Source: Chitinophagaceae bacterium (GTDB taxonomy: Bacteria > Bacteroidota > Bacteroidia > Chitinophagales > Chitinophagaceae). From it: a stretch of DNA of 64,000 nucleotides. Position numbers and translations under genes: made by a program. Location: positions 1-64,000 of the forward strand of contig CANFKC010000022.1 in NCBI GenBank assembly GCA_947447265.1, read 5' to 3'. Under the pieces are notes generated by a model. The model was given only the letters and a program-made list of their open reading frames with translations, was not told the origin of the DNA and did no database searches. How positions within the stretch are numbered: the stretch's first letter is position 1; every line of letters starts with the position of its first letter. Shown here one piece after another: positions 1 to 7,964 of this stretch.

Positions 1-69
1 GTAAGCAGGAAAGTCGTGATAAACCCAACCGCAAATGAATTGTATGACCCCGGTCGCAAAGGGGGCTAA
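1..69 (+). CDS. C-terminal end of an unidentified protein (partial)
   Basis: An open frame enters from the left edge and runs 22 codons to a TAA at 67-69, ending in the residues DPGRKGG. No family can be assigned from so short a tail. It is listed because codon use looks normal and because the next real gene starts only at 731, so something should end near here. It could be chance. Confidence 0.3.
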   Translation, partial: VSRKVVINPTANELYDPGRKGG

Positions 70-158
70 TTAAAGAAACCGTAAAACGTCCTGTTCCCGG
101 TTCAATATCAAATTATTTTATGGCTGCGTGTAACTGGGTATAGTTCCCAATTTATTTT

Positions 159-217
159 AGTTTACTTATACAAAAGTAAAGTAAACTTTTATAAAAAACA
201 AGTAAACTTTACTTTTT
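159..217. promoter_or_regulatory. Operator-like array of AAGTAAACTT boxes
   Basis: Three copies of the 9-mer AAGTAAACT sit at 159-167 (inverted), 179-187 and 200-208, so the spacing is about 20 and 21 bp, two helical turns. In addition an 11-bp inverted repeat (AAAAGTAAAGT at 172-182, its complement at 206-216) embraces the two direct copies. No gene starts within 500 bp on the right. The array looks like binding sites for a dimeric repressor, but no regulator gene is beside it. Function is inference. Confidence 0.35.
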
Positions 218-282
218 AAAAATATTTTAAGGTACCTACTTATCACATATTATACTTTTAATTAAAAAATATTTCCCCTGCG

Positions 283-485
283 CATGGGTTGATGGGTTCG
301 CCTCCCCTTGCTTGGCGTAGTGTCCTCACTACGTCACCCCCATTGTTGCGTTTGAGGCATAGCCCTGTGCGCTGCAACTCGTGACCATCTAGTCCCGGGA
401 GTTTATAAACTCCCAGCATGCCGTATCCAAACAAAAAACTGAATTAACAAAACCCTTGCACAAGCGTTGATGGTTTCGCCTTTTC
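283..485. repeat. REP-like palindromic intergenic unit
   Basis: The stretch between 70 and 730 has no convincing gene. Within it lie a perfect hairpin CGTAGTG-tcct-CACTACG (316-333), a perfect 18-bp palindrome GGGAGTTTATAAACTCCC (397-414), and a degenerate direct repeat of GTTGATGG(G/T)TTCGCC at 288-307 and 466-485. Such clusters resemble the REP/BIME elements scattered by RAYT transposases. A different RAYT with its own hairpins is present at 33.3-34.1 kb, but the two sequences are not the same. Confidence 0.4.
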
Positions 486-730
486 CACAACGTATCTTGC
501 CCTGAATGCACATGCTAGTTTCTTCGCTTTTTTTGCTCTCACGATAGTAAACCCAATTTCTAACTCCCCACACCCAATTCAAAATTAAAACCCAAATCTT
601 TGTTAGAGCAGGCTGATACTCGCTTTTTCTGTGTAGCTTGTACGCAATAATCTTAAACAGCTGAGTCAGATAACTGCAATGTGAACTATCCGGCTGACTT
701 ACAGTCAAAAACGAAACCAATAATTGTCTT

Positions 731-1924
731 ATGAATACAACTCCGCGCTTCCCGATTATAGCTGTCACTGGCACTAATGGTAAAACAACCACAACAAGGC
801 TTGCCGCTTATATTGTGAACCAGGCTGGGTTCAAAGTGGGCTTTACCTGTAGCGATGGCATCTATATTAATGGTGAGTTGGTTGAAAAAGGTGATTGCAG
901 CGGTCCGTTATCGGCGGCTTTTGTATTAGATAATAAGGAAATCAACTTTGCGGTGCTGGAATGCGCACGCGGAGGCATATTGCGTGCTGGCCTGGCTTTT
1001 GACCAATGCGATGTGGCTATTATTACTAATGTGGCGGAAGACCACCTGGATCTGAAAGGTGTGAATACCATAGCGCAGCTGGCTGAAGTAAAAGCTTTGG
1101 TTGCCATGGCCGTAAAACCGGAGGGCTACGCAATACTCAATGCTGACGATGACTTGGTGTATGCCATACATAAAAAATTGAGCTGCAAATTGGCCTATTT
1201 TTCGCTTGACGCTAACAACGAAAGGATAGCCGAACATTGCGCGAAAGGTGGTATTGCAATAGTACCTGAGAACGGTTGCCTTACTATATTAGATGGCACC
1301 AACAAAATACCGGTAGCCATGGTAGCCGATATCCCGATCACTTTTAACGGTCTTGCCGAATTCAATGTAGCCAACGCAATGGCTGCAGTGCTGGCCACTT
1401 ACCTTGCCGGCGTAAATATCGCGGATATTAAAACTGCATTAGGGCATTTTGTGCCATCTGCCACGCTAACACCGGGGCGAATGAACTTTTTTCAATTCCG
1501 CAATTTTTCTGTCATTGTCGATTTTGCTCATAATCCGCACGGCTTTAAAGCCATCAGGAAGTTGGTGACAAGTTTGGATGCAACCCGAAAAATAGCCATC
1601 ATAGCCGGCACCGGTGACCGACGCGACGAGGACATCATCAGCATTGCGGAAGAAGCGGCTATCATATTTGATGAGCTGGTCATCCGCCAGGATATATCGC
1701 TCAGGGGCCGCCCGGGACAAGAAATCATTGACCTTGTGCTCCGCGGCATTCATAATATAGACCCAAACAAAAAAACGACCGTAATAGAGAGAGAGAGCGA
1801 AGCCATTGAATTTGCCTTCAAAACTGCACCGAAAGGCAGCCTGATTTTCATAACCAGTGACATGATACTGGATGCCGTAAACCACGTACAACAATTACAG
1901 GAAATAGAAGCCCAGATACATTAA
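731..1924 (+). CDS. Mur-ligase-family protein, stand-alone C-terminal half of cyanophycin synthetase
   Basis: ATP-dependent amide ligase of the Mur superfamily. The P-loop TGTNGKTTTT lies at residues 13-22, followed by the CphA-typical ARGGILRAGLAFDQCDV and TNVAEDHLDLKG segments and, around residue 265, VDFAHNPHGF. The order and wording match the Mur-like C-terminal half of cyanophycin synthetase. The N-terminal ATP-grasp half, which adds aspartate in true CphA (usually about 870 residues in total), is absent, and no ATP-grasp gene lies upstream in the 730 bp visible. Either this is a split system whose partner is elsewhere or the enzyme makes a different amide bond. The start is clear: ATG directly before the P-loop strand. 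Family assignment is secure; substrate is unknown. Confidence 0.88.
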   Translation: MNTTPRFPIIAVTGTNGKTTTTRLAAYIVNQAGFKVGFTCSDGIYINGELVEKGDCSGPLSAAFVLDNKEINFAVLECARGGILRAGLAFDQCDVAIITNVAEDHLDLKGVNTIAQLAEVKALVAMAVKPEGYAILNADDDLVYAIHKKLSCKLAYFSLDANNERIAEHCAKGGIAIVPENGCLTILDGTNKIPVAMVADIPITFNGLAEFNVANAMAAVLATYLAGVNIADIKTALGHFVPSATLTPGRMNFFQFRNFSVIVDFAHNPHGFKAIRKLVTSLDATRKIAIIAGTGDRRDEDIISIAEEAAIIFDELVIRQDISLRGRPGQEIIDLVLRGIHNIDPNKKTTVIERESEAIEFAFKTAPKGSLIFITSDMILDAVNHVQQLQEIEAQIH

Positions 1925-1963
1925 GCCCTTCGGCAAATGCATGTTCGATGAAAAAACTCCTAC

Positions 1964-2110
1964 ATGGGTGTTAAAGAAGATGTAAGCCATATCTTTATGA
2001 TAGAGCAATCAGCAGGCTCATCGGCGCACTGCGACAACCTGGAAGACGAGATAGTAGCCTTGAATAAGGTTTGCAACAAAGCCTTTGTAGAGCTGAAGCA
2101 CCTGGTGTAA
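1964..2110 (+). CDS. Small hypothetical protein, possibly a remnant
   Basis: A 48-residue frame beginning MGVKEDVSHIFMIEQS and ending AFVELKHLV follows the Mur-ligase gene by 39 bp. Its amino-acid composition is protein-like and it contains two cysteines. An overlapping frame from ATG 1941 (MFDEKTPTWV) would join it by one frameshift, so it may be the relic of a longer gene. I do not recognise it. Confidence 0.3.
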   Translation: MGVKEDVSHIFMIEQSAGSSAHCDNLEDEIVALNKVCNKAFVELKHLV

Positions 2111-2174
2111 TAAAAATTGAAATGCAGTGATCGTTGAATAGCGTTGAAAACAACATTCTTATTGTGCATTTCAT

Positions 2175-2182
2175 TATATTTG
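2175..2182 (+). promoter_or_regulatory. Predicted -7 element for the NHL-repeat gene
   Basis: TATATTTG fits the Bacteroidota -7 consensus TAnnTTTG and lies 62 bp upstream of the ATG at 2245. No convincing -33 element is visible. Confidence 0.35.
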
Positions 2183-2244
2183 GCATGGTATTTGTTAAGA
2201 ATAAGTAAAAATCCTTAGTCTTAGCCCCAAAAAAAACACGCCAA

Positions 2245-3951
2245 ATGAAGATATCATCTACTACCCTTCTTTTCTGCATACTAATTGCTGTTTCAGGAAG
2301 ATGTTTTGCGCAAGATTACCGAATGACCGTCAGTATTGCAGGTGATTCTGTTACGGGTTTTAGCGGAGATGGCGGGTCTTGCAAAGCAGCCCGCATATAT
2401 GGACCGAAGGATATTTGCGTAGATGCAGCGCAGAATCTTTACTTCACTGACCAGGCAAACGGAAGAATACGTAAAATATCCGCACACCGAGGCATTATAA
2501 GCACGGTGGCAGGTGGAGGCACATCGTCAGCTGATGGTATACCCGCTACCAATGCCGCATTCACCCCTAAGTATATATGTATTGATGCAGGCGGCAATTT
2601 ATATTTCACGTCTGACAATGAGGTAAAAAAAGTGACCGCAGCTACCGGCATTATTACAACAATTGCTGGTTCTGCAACCGCAGGCTATGGTGGAGATGGC
2701 GGCCAGGCAAGTGCTGCCACCCTAAATGCCCCTCAAGGCATTTGCGTAGATGGCACTGGGAACCTATTTATTGCAGACAGACTCAACAACCGGATAAGAA
2801 AAATAGATGTGGGTACAGGCCTTATTAAGACAATAGCGGGTACCGGCACTCCCGGTTATAGCGGCGACAGCGCATTGGCAACAGCTGCAAGATTAGATAG
2901 TCCGGCTTGCGTTGCCGTAAATGCAGCAGGTGATGTATTTTTTTCAGACCAGGAACCTGGCTTTCCGGGCTTATATAACAATTCCCGTATCAGGAAAATT
3001 ACTGCTGGTTCTGGCCTAATCTACACCATAGCTGGTTCAAATGGTACAGGATCGGTGTATAATGGCGCCGCTACACTTGCCACGCTCGGGCCAATAACCG
3101 GCCTCTACGTTGACAAAGTAACCGGCAATCTTTTCTGCAACGAAATGAGCTGCTCTTGCCGGTACATCAATATGACCAACGATTCACTTTATCTTGTCGG
3201 CGGCAATTTTTACTATGAAGGCTATTCGGATGATACTGACTCCAGAAGGGCGAATATGGACCATCCATTTGGATTGTGCGTGGACAATTCTGGAACTGTC
3301 TATATAGCCGACAGCGTAAACAACAGGATAAGAAAAATATTGCCGCTGTCAACAAAACCTAAATTTGTATACGGTAAAGAGCTCACCATAGAGCCAGTTT
3401 GTGGAGTCCCATTTGATATCAGCCGGCAGTTGGCATGTGCTGATATGGACTTCTGGGAAATAGAAACGTGGTCAATCATTACGCATCCCACCCATGGTAT
3501 AATTTCAGGATTAGTTACCTCCAGAACTTCGTTCGGTTACGACCGTATTACCCCTGCAGCGGGTGTGTTTTATACTCAAACAACATCGCGCCCAACGCCT
3601 GATTATTTCAAGATACAGGTATCCAATAGCTATGGAGCCGACACTTTAAAAATTTACGTAACTGACGAAGAAGATAAAACGAATGTTCCGCTGGAATCAA
3701 CACAGGAAACCGCCATACGTATCTACCCCAACCCGGCAACTACTGTTTTAAATATAGAAAGGAGCGAATTGCAATACGGGAAAGCCAATATAATTATCGA
3801 AGATGTTTTAGGTAGAATATGCTACAGCAGCGAATTGCCCGAGACAACTATGGGTTCAAAAACGACGCCAGTTGATATCTCAGCATTGCCAAGAGGAATT
3901 TATCTGGTTAAAGTAAATGCATCAGATGTTGCAAGGTTTGTAAAAGAATAA
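2245..3951 (+). CDS. Secreted NHL-repeat beta-propeller protein with T9SS sorting domain
   Basis: 568 residues. A Sec signal peptide (hydrophobic stretch ending CFAQ, about residues 1-23) is followed by NHL-type blades over roughly residues 30-370. Each blade carries versions of GIxVDxxGNLYxxD..NNRIRKI and a linker of the type TIAGTGTxGYSGDG. Residues about 375-480 form an Ig-like spacer. The last 80 residues, starting IYPNPATTVLNIE and ending GIYLVKVNASDVARFVKE, are a type IX secretion C-terminal domain, so the protein should be exported across the outer membrane and kept at the surface or released. Ligand and role are unknown. It converges with the oxidase accessory genes on the other strand. 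Confidence 0.85.
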   Translation: MKISSTTLLFCILIAVSGRCFAQDYRMTVSIAGDSVTGFSGDGGSCKAARIYGPKDICVDAAQNLYFTDQANGRIRKISAHRGIISTVAGGGTSSADGIPATNAAFTPKYICIDAGGNLYFTSDNEVKKVTAATGIITTIAGSATAGYGGDGGQASAATLNAPQGICVDGTGNLFIADRLNNRIRKIDVGTGLIKTIAGTGTPGYSGDSALATAARLDSPACVAVNAAGDVFFSDQEPGFPGLYNNSRIRKITAGSGLIYTIAGSNGTGSVYNGAATLATLGPITGLYVDKVTGNLFCNEMSCSCRYINMTNDSLYLVGGNFYYEGYSDDTDSRRANMDHPFGLCVDNSGTVYIADSVNNRIRKILPLSTKPKFVYGKELTIEPVCGVPFDISRQLACADMDFWEIETWSIITHPTHGIISGLVTSRTSFGYDRITPAAGVFYTQTTSRPTPDYFKIQVSNSYGADTLKIYVTDEEDKTNVPLESTQETAIRIYPNPATTVLNIERSELQYGKANIIIEDVLGRICYSSELPETTMGSKTTPVDISALPRGIYLVKVNASDVARFVKE

Positions 3952-3988
3952 CATCAACCACTACTGGTAAATCAATTCATCGCGAACA

Positions 3989-4699
3989 TTACTTCTTATG
4001 GCAACAGGAACTTTTTATCCCATGGGCTTCTACAGCTACTTTAGGGCTAAGGTAAGGTATGCCCAGATTCATGCCGCGTAACACAAAAAGGAAACCAAAA
4101 CTAAAAACCAGTATTGGAACCATTTTACGCATGTTAGGAGTGCGTATGAAGTTAAGTTTAGACTTAAGCAACGTAATACTGATGAGCATAGGCAATGTAC
4201 CCAAGCCGAAAACATACATCATAGCAGCACTCTGCCAGGACGATGTTGACGCCAATGTAGATGAAAGCGCCATATACACCAACCCACAGGGAAGCAATCC
4301 GTTTAATATACCCGTCATAAGCAATGTACTCAGACCGGGCCTGCCAATTATGTTACCTAATTGCTTTTTAACGACACCTGCCCACGGCAAACTTAATTTG
4401 GCATAATGGTTCGGAATAAATGTTAGCAGCCCTACCACTAGTAATGTTACACCAAGTGCGATAGATATATACTGCTGCACCTTAGGATCAAACAGATTTT
4501 TGAAGGAATGCAGAATAACGGCCATCACTGCATAAACCGAAATACGCCCAGCATGATACAAAGCCAATGCCGCTGCCTTCTTCAAGCCATTGAACGCCTG
4601 GAATGGCATTATCCATACTATGGGGCCACACATACCTGCGCAATGCAGGCTGCCTGTGAACCCCATAAGTAATAACATAGTGTAAGTAAGTGCGTTCAT
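3989..4699 (-). CDS. Sulfite exporter TauE/SafE-type (UreH-like) membrane protein
   Basis: 236 residues with about six membrane segments. The N-terminus MGFTGSLHCAGMCGPIVW carries the H-C-x3-C motif typical of the UreH-like/DsbD-type TauE/SafE proteins found at the end of cbb3 oxidase clusters. In such clusters the protein is thought to act in metal (copper) handling or oxidase assembly; that role is inferred from position. It is the last gene of the cco series, 3 bp after ccoH, and its own C-terminus carries SSCCHKK, a possible metal site. Confidence 0.8.
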   Translation of the reverse strand: MNALTYTMLLLMGFTGSLHCAGMCGPIVWIMPFQAFNGLKKAAALALYHAGRISVYAVMAVILHSFKNLFDPKVQQYISIALGVTLLVVGLLTFIPNHYAKLSLPWAGVVKKQLGNIIGRPGLSTLLMTGILNGLLPCGLVYMALSSTLASTSSWQSAAMMYVFGLGTLPMLISITLLKSKLNFIRTPNMRKMVPILVFSFGFLFVLRGMNLGIPYLSPKVAVEAHGIKSSCCHKK

Positions 4700-4702
4700 T
4701 TT

Positions 4703-5146
4703 TTAGGAGTGTAGGTACAGTTCTGATTCCTGATAGTAATCTTTCCCATCAACTTTGCAGGAAATTTTCAACATGTAGCGCGTATTGCGCAAACTGCGCC
4801 TGTCAATATTCAGCGAGTTATTTTCTTTATTAATTACAAATGTTTTGTCCCAATTCGGATTCACCGGGCTGTAGAACTGAACATTGCCTGACAGCACTTT
4901 ATCTTTGAATTCTTCAGGGAAATCTATCACAACATTACTTGCATTGGCATATATCGTCATTGGTTGCGAAAGTGCCGACTGGTTCTTGCTCGCATCTATT
5001 ACCTTCTGAAATGCAATTTCATCACCGTAATAGTCTTTCGATACCAGATCAATAGACTGCCGCGAACTACCTACAACCAGTGCAACAATTATGGCAACAA
5101 AGCCGCCGTACAAAATTGCTATTTTCCAACCCCATCCTAATTTCAT
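4703..5146 (-). CDS. ccoH: FixH/CcoH family oxidase assembly protein
   Basis: 147 residues: one N-terminal membrane anchor (WGWKIAILYGGFVAIIVALVVG) with a short cytoplasmic start, then a periplasmic domain containing SKDYYGDEIAFQ, the signature region of FixH. CcoH associates with and stabilises the cbb3 oxidase. It sits between ccoG and the SafE-like gene in the usual order, 11 bp after ccoG. Confidence 0.85.
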   Translation of the reverse strand: MKLGWGWKIAILYGGFVAIIVALVVGSSRQSIDLVSKDYYGDEIAFQKVIDASKNQSALSQPMTIYANASNVVIDFPEEFKDKVLSGNVQFYSPVNPNWDKTFVINKENNSLNIDRRSLRNTRYMLKISCKVDGKDYYQESELYLHS

Positions 5147-5157
5147 AAAATAATATT

Positions 5158-6561
5158 TTAGCTTTTAAATGGTCCCAGAAACGATGTTGTTATCGTTTTA
5201 ATCTTTACCCCACCTTCGTAAACACCAATTGTAATTGGAGTCTTCCTGTCTTTAATGCTGTTGGCATTTATGTAAACAAACATGGTACCAACTATATAAC
5301 CATCCTTAGGTACGGTGAGTTTAGTTTCTCCCACCAGTTTAATAGTACCTTCAAAATTCTCAGGCTTAAGGGTAACTTCTTTCGTCTTGAACGTTTTATT
5401 GAGAATCTTATAACTGTATAAATTACTCATTTGTCCGCCCGGCTGTTCCTGATATAGCTGACCTGGTGTGCGCAATAGTGTAACGCCTACATCAGTTCTG
5501 CTTGCGAGCAACCAAACCAGTATCCCCAGCAAAATGCACATTACCAGACTATACGCCTTCATACGCCAGGTAAACTTGTGCGGCTTGTTTTGGGCTATAT
5601 TGTTTTCAGATGCATACCTGATAAGACCTGTAGGCAGGTTAACTGCTTCCATCATTTTATTACAGGCATCGATGCAGGCGGTGCAATTCACACATTCTAA
5701 TTGCGTACCATTCCTGATGTCAATACCAGTCGGGCAAACCTTTACGCATTGAGCGCAATCAATACAATCACCAATAGTGCGCTCTTCATTCTTATGAAAC
5801 TTACCTCTCTCCTCACCACGCTTATAATCGTAAGCCACAATTATTGAATCTCTGTCCAGCAACACACCCTGCATTCTGCCATATGGGCAAATTACCGTAC
5901 ATACCTGCTCCCGCATCCATAAATAGACAAAGAAGAATACTGTTGTAAACACCAGCAGCGAAATAAAAGAACCCAGGTTGCGAGACAGCGGTTCGGTAAT
6001 TAACTTCTGCAGATCATCAACTCCAATAAGATAGGCAAGGAATTCGTTCGCAATTATAAAGCTCACCAACCAGAAGGCCACCCATTTGGCTACCCTTCTT
6101 GAAACCTTGGCGCTATTCCAGGGCGCTTTAAAGAGTAATTTTTGTTTAGCTGCATCTCCTTCAATCCAGTATTCAATCTTCCGGAAAACCATCTCCATAA
6201 ATATGGTTTGGGGACAAGCCCATCCGCAAAATATCCTTCCGAAGATTACTGTGAACAGTGCAATAAACACAATGAACACCACCATCCCAATCGCAAATAT
6301 GAAAAAGTCCTGTGGCCAGAAGATCTGCCCGAAAAGGATAAACCTTCGTTGTAAGATATTGATCAGGAATATTGGATGCCCGTCGTATTTAAAAAATGGC
6401 AGGCTAAAAAATATCACTATGTATAAGAGCGTTGCCCATGTGCGGGCGGTATACAATTTCCCCGATGGCTTCTGGGGAAACAACCAGATACGCTTCCCTT
6501 TTTCATCAACTGTCGCAATCTTATTTCTGAACGATTCTACCTTCTCTGTACTTGCACTCAT
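5158..6561 (-). CDS. ccoG: Cytochrome c oxidase accessory protein CcoG (RdxA/FixG)
   Basis: 467 residues. N-terminal membrane segments include the GRIFCGWACPQTIFMEM motif, and a later segment carries REQVCTVICPYGRMQGV. Two ferredoxin-like [4Fe-4S] clusters are predicted near residues 265-305 (CIDCAQCVKVCP and CVNCTACIDACN). The C-terminal 120 residues form the periplasmic Ig-like domain of the family. CcoG acts in cbb3 oxidase maturation, with a role in copper reduction proposed for the family. Length and motifs are normal. It lies 8 bp after ccoP. Confidence 0.93.
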   Translation of the reverse strand: MSASTEKVESFRNKIATVDEKGKRIWLFPQKPSGKLYTARTWATLLYIVIFFSLPFFKYDGHPIFLINILQRRFILFGQIFWPQDFFIFAIGMVVFIVFIALFTVIFGRIFCGWACPQTIFMEMVFRKIEYWIEGDAAKQKLLFKAPWNSAKVSRRVAKWVAFWLVSFIIANEFLAYLIGVDDLQKLITEPLSRNLGSFISLLVFTTVFFFVYLWMREQVCTVICPYGRMQGVLLDRDSIIVAYDYKRGEERGKFHKNEERTIGDCIDCAQCVKVCPTGIDIRNGTQLECVNCTACIDACNKMMEAVNLPTGLIRYASENNIAQNKPHKFTWRMKAYSLVMCILLGILVWLLASRTDVGVTLLRTPGQLYQEQPGGQMSNLYSYKILNKTFKTKEVTLKPENFEGTIKLVGETKLTVPKDGYIVGTMFVYINANSIKDRKTPITIGVYEGGVKIKTITTSFLGPFKS

Positions 6562-6569
6562 TTCGTTGT

Positions 6570-7745
6570 TTATTTACTTTTCACTACAGCTGTACTATCT
6601 TTTGCTGCCGGCTTTGTGCTATCAGCTGCGGTTGTTTTTGTTGCAGCTTCAATGTATAATTCACCTTGTGCTGCCTTCGGTACTGCTGGTTTTGTGCCCT
6701 TAAGTGATTTCACAAAGCTTGCAAGTTCCTGAATTTGCTTTGGTGAAAAATCATCTTTCCAGCTCTTCATACCTTTTTCCTGCCAGCCATATTTAATGGT
6801 CTTAAACACGTCTTTAATACTTCCACCATGTATCCAGTATTCATCTGTAAGGTTAGGACCTACGCTACCACCACCATCGGCAAGGTGACATGCAACACAA
6901 TTCTTTGAAAATAATTCTTTACCCTCGGCAACTGCGGCCGCATCAGCTAATATCGTTACTGAATTCTCGTCTACATTGTTACCAGCATTTTGCAGGTAAG
7001 CTGCCTTATCTTCCTCACCCTTCTGCATTTCAGCCGCATATTCTTCTTCCTGGCTCAATCCGTCACCAATATGGAAATGATAAACATAAATGAAACCAAC
7101 AATTATGGTAAGGAAGAAGCCATATTTCCACCATGGTGGCAAGCTGTTATCCAGTTCCTGTATGCCATCGTAATTATGGTCAAGTAACAGGTCTCTTTCC
7201 TTTTCAATTGGCACGGCCGCATTAAAGTCGTCCCAGAACCAGCTCCTTTTTGCGCTTATTTTCAGCGCTTCTGCTTCATAGGCACCCTTAATGGTTTTTG
7301 ACAGGATCCTTATGAAAATCATCAATGAAAAAATGATAATCAGTTCAAAGAATATGAATCCTATCATGAAATAGAAGTCAAAAGAAGGTATTCCACCTAT
7401 AAACTGCGGTGCAGCAGGTGCAGCGGCTGGTGCTTCAGCTCCTATCGCATGCAGAGCAGGCAGGGTGAAAACAAGGAGCGCCAATATGGCTTTTACTATC
7501 CCGGCTTTGCTCTTCTTTTCCTTCTTAAATTTCTCAGACCATACCTCGCTCAATACTCTAAGTGTATTTGCCAGCATGCCGATAAAATATAGCAGTATCA
7601 ATATCAGCCCTACCAGGGTGAGCATTAAGACATTGTAGCTGCCAATTGTGTTGTTTGGCTTCGACGCCTCAGCTGCAAAAATGCAACCAGGAACAAGCGC
7701 CAAAGCGGCAATTAAAACCAAGCTTTTTCTTCTATTTGAAAGCAT
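6570..7745 (-). CDS. ccoP: cbb3-type cytochrome c oxidase subunit III, monoheme, with extended N-terminus
   Basis: 391 residues. A hydrophobic leader, then membrane segments near residues 36-60, 87-110, 125-150 and 205-225, then a cytochrome c domain with a single heme motif CVACH (about residue 280) and a downstream candidate methionine ligand (GMKSW). The segment before the last helix, ending DNSLPPWWKYGF, is the usual CcoP region. Canonical proteobacterial CcoP has two CxxCH hemes and fewer helices; this one has only one and carries extra N-terminal helices, a form seen in Bacteroidota. The C-terminal 40 residues are rich in Ala, Thr and Lys. It carries electrons from cytochrome c to CcoO/CcoN. 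Confidence 0.9.
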   Translation of the reverse strand: MLSNRRKSLVLIAALALVPGCIFAAEASKPNNTIGSYNVLMLTLVGLILILLYFIGMLANTLRVLSEVWSEKFKKEKKSKAGIVKAILALLVFTLPALHAIGAEAPAAAPAAPQFIGGIPSFDFYFMIGFIFFELIIIFSLMIFIRILSKTIKGAYEAEALKISAKRSWFWDDFNAAVPIEKERDLLLDHNYDGIQELDNSLPPWWKYGFFLTIIVGFIYVYHFHIGDGLSQEEEYAAEMQKGEEDKAAYLQNAGNNVDENSVTILADAAAVAEGKELFSKNCVACHLADGGGSVGPNLTDEYWIHGGSIKDVFKTIKYGWQEKGMKSWKDDFSPKQIQELASFVKSLKGTKPAVPKAAQGELYIEAATKTTAADSTKPAAKDSTAVVKSK

Positions 7746-7775
7746 AATAATGCAAGTTTGTTATTGAAAAATGGA

Positions 7776-7949
7776 TTACTCTTCCGCGCCTCCGGGAAAG
7801 GGGATATTCTTCATTGAGTTGATGTAGCCTTTATCTGCCTTTAACACCCAATAAGTCATTGCAGAAAAGAACAAAAAGAAAATAGCGAGGGACATAAGGG
7901 GGTATATACCCACCCCCGTTATTGTCTCCAGATAATTTTTAAATTTCAT
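7776..7949 (-). CDS. ccoQ: Small CcoQ-like cbb3 oxidase subunit
   Basis: 57 residues beginning MKFKNYLETITGVGIYP, one membrane helix (LMSLAIFFLFFSAMTYWVL), then a charged tail ending PFPGGAEE. It occupies the CcoQ position between the fused ccoNO (15 bp upstream) and ccoP (30 bp downstream). CcoQ proteins are poorly conserved, single-helix and stabilise the complex. The call rests on size, topology and position. Confidence 0.75.
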   Translation of the reverse strand: MKFKNYLETITGVGIYPLMSLAIFFLFFSAMTYWVLKADKGYINSMKNIPFPGGAEE

Positions 7950-7964
7950 GATTACTATATTTTA

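Noticed and set aside
403-792. 129-codon minus-strand frame in the left intergenic region
   Set aside because: It crosses the REP-like palindromes and the start of the Mur-ligase gene, and its composition is not protein-like.
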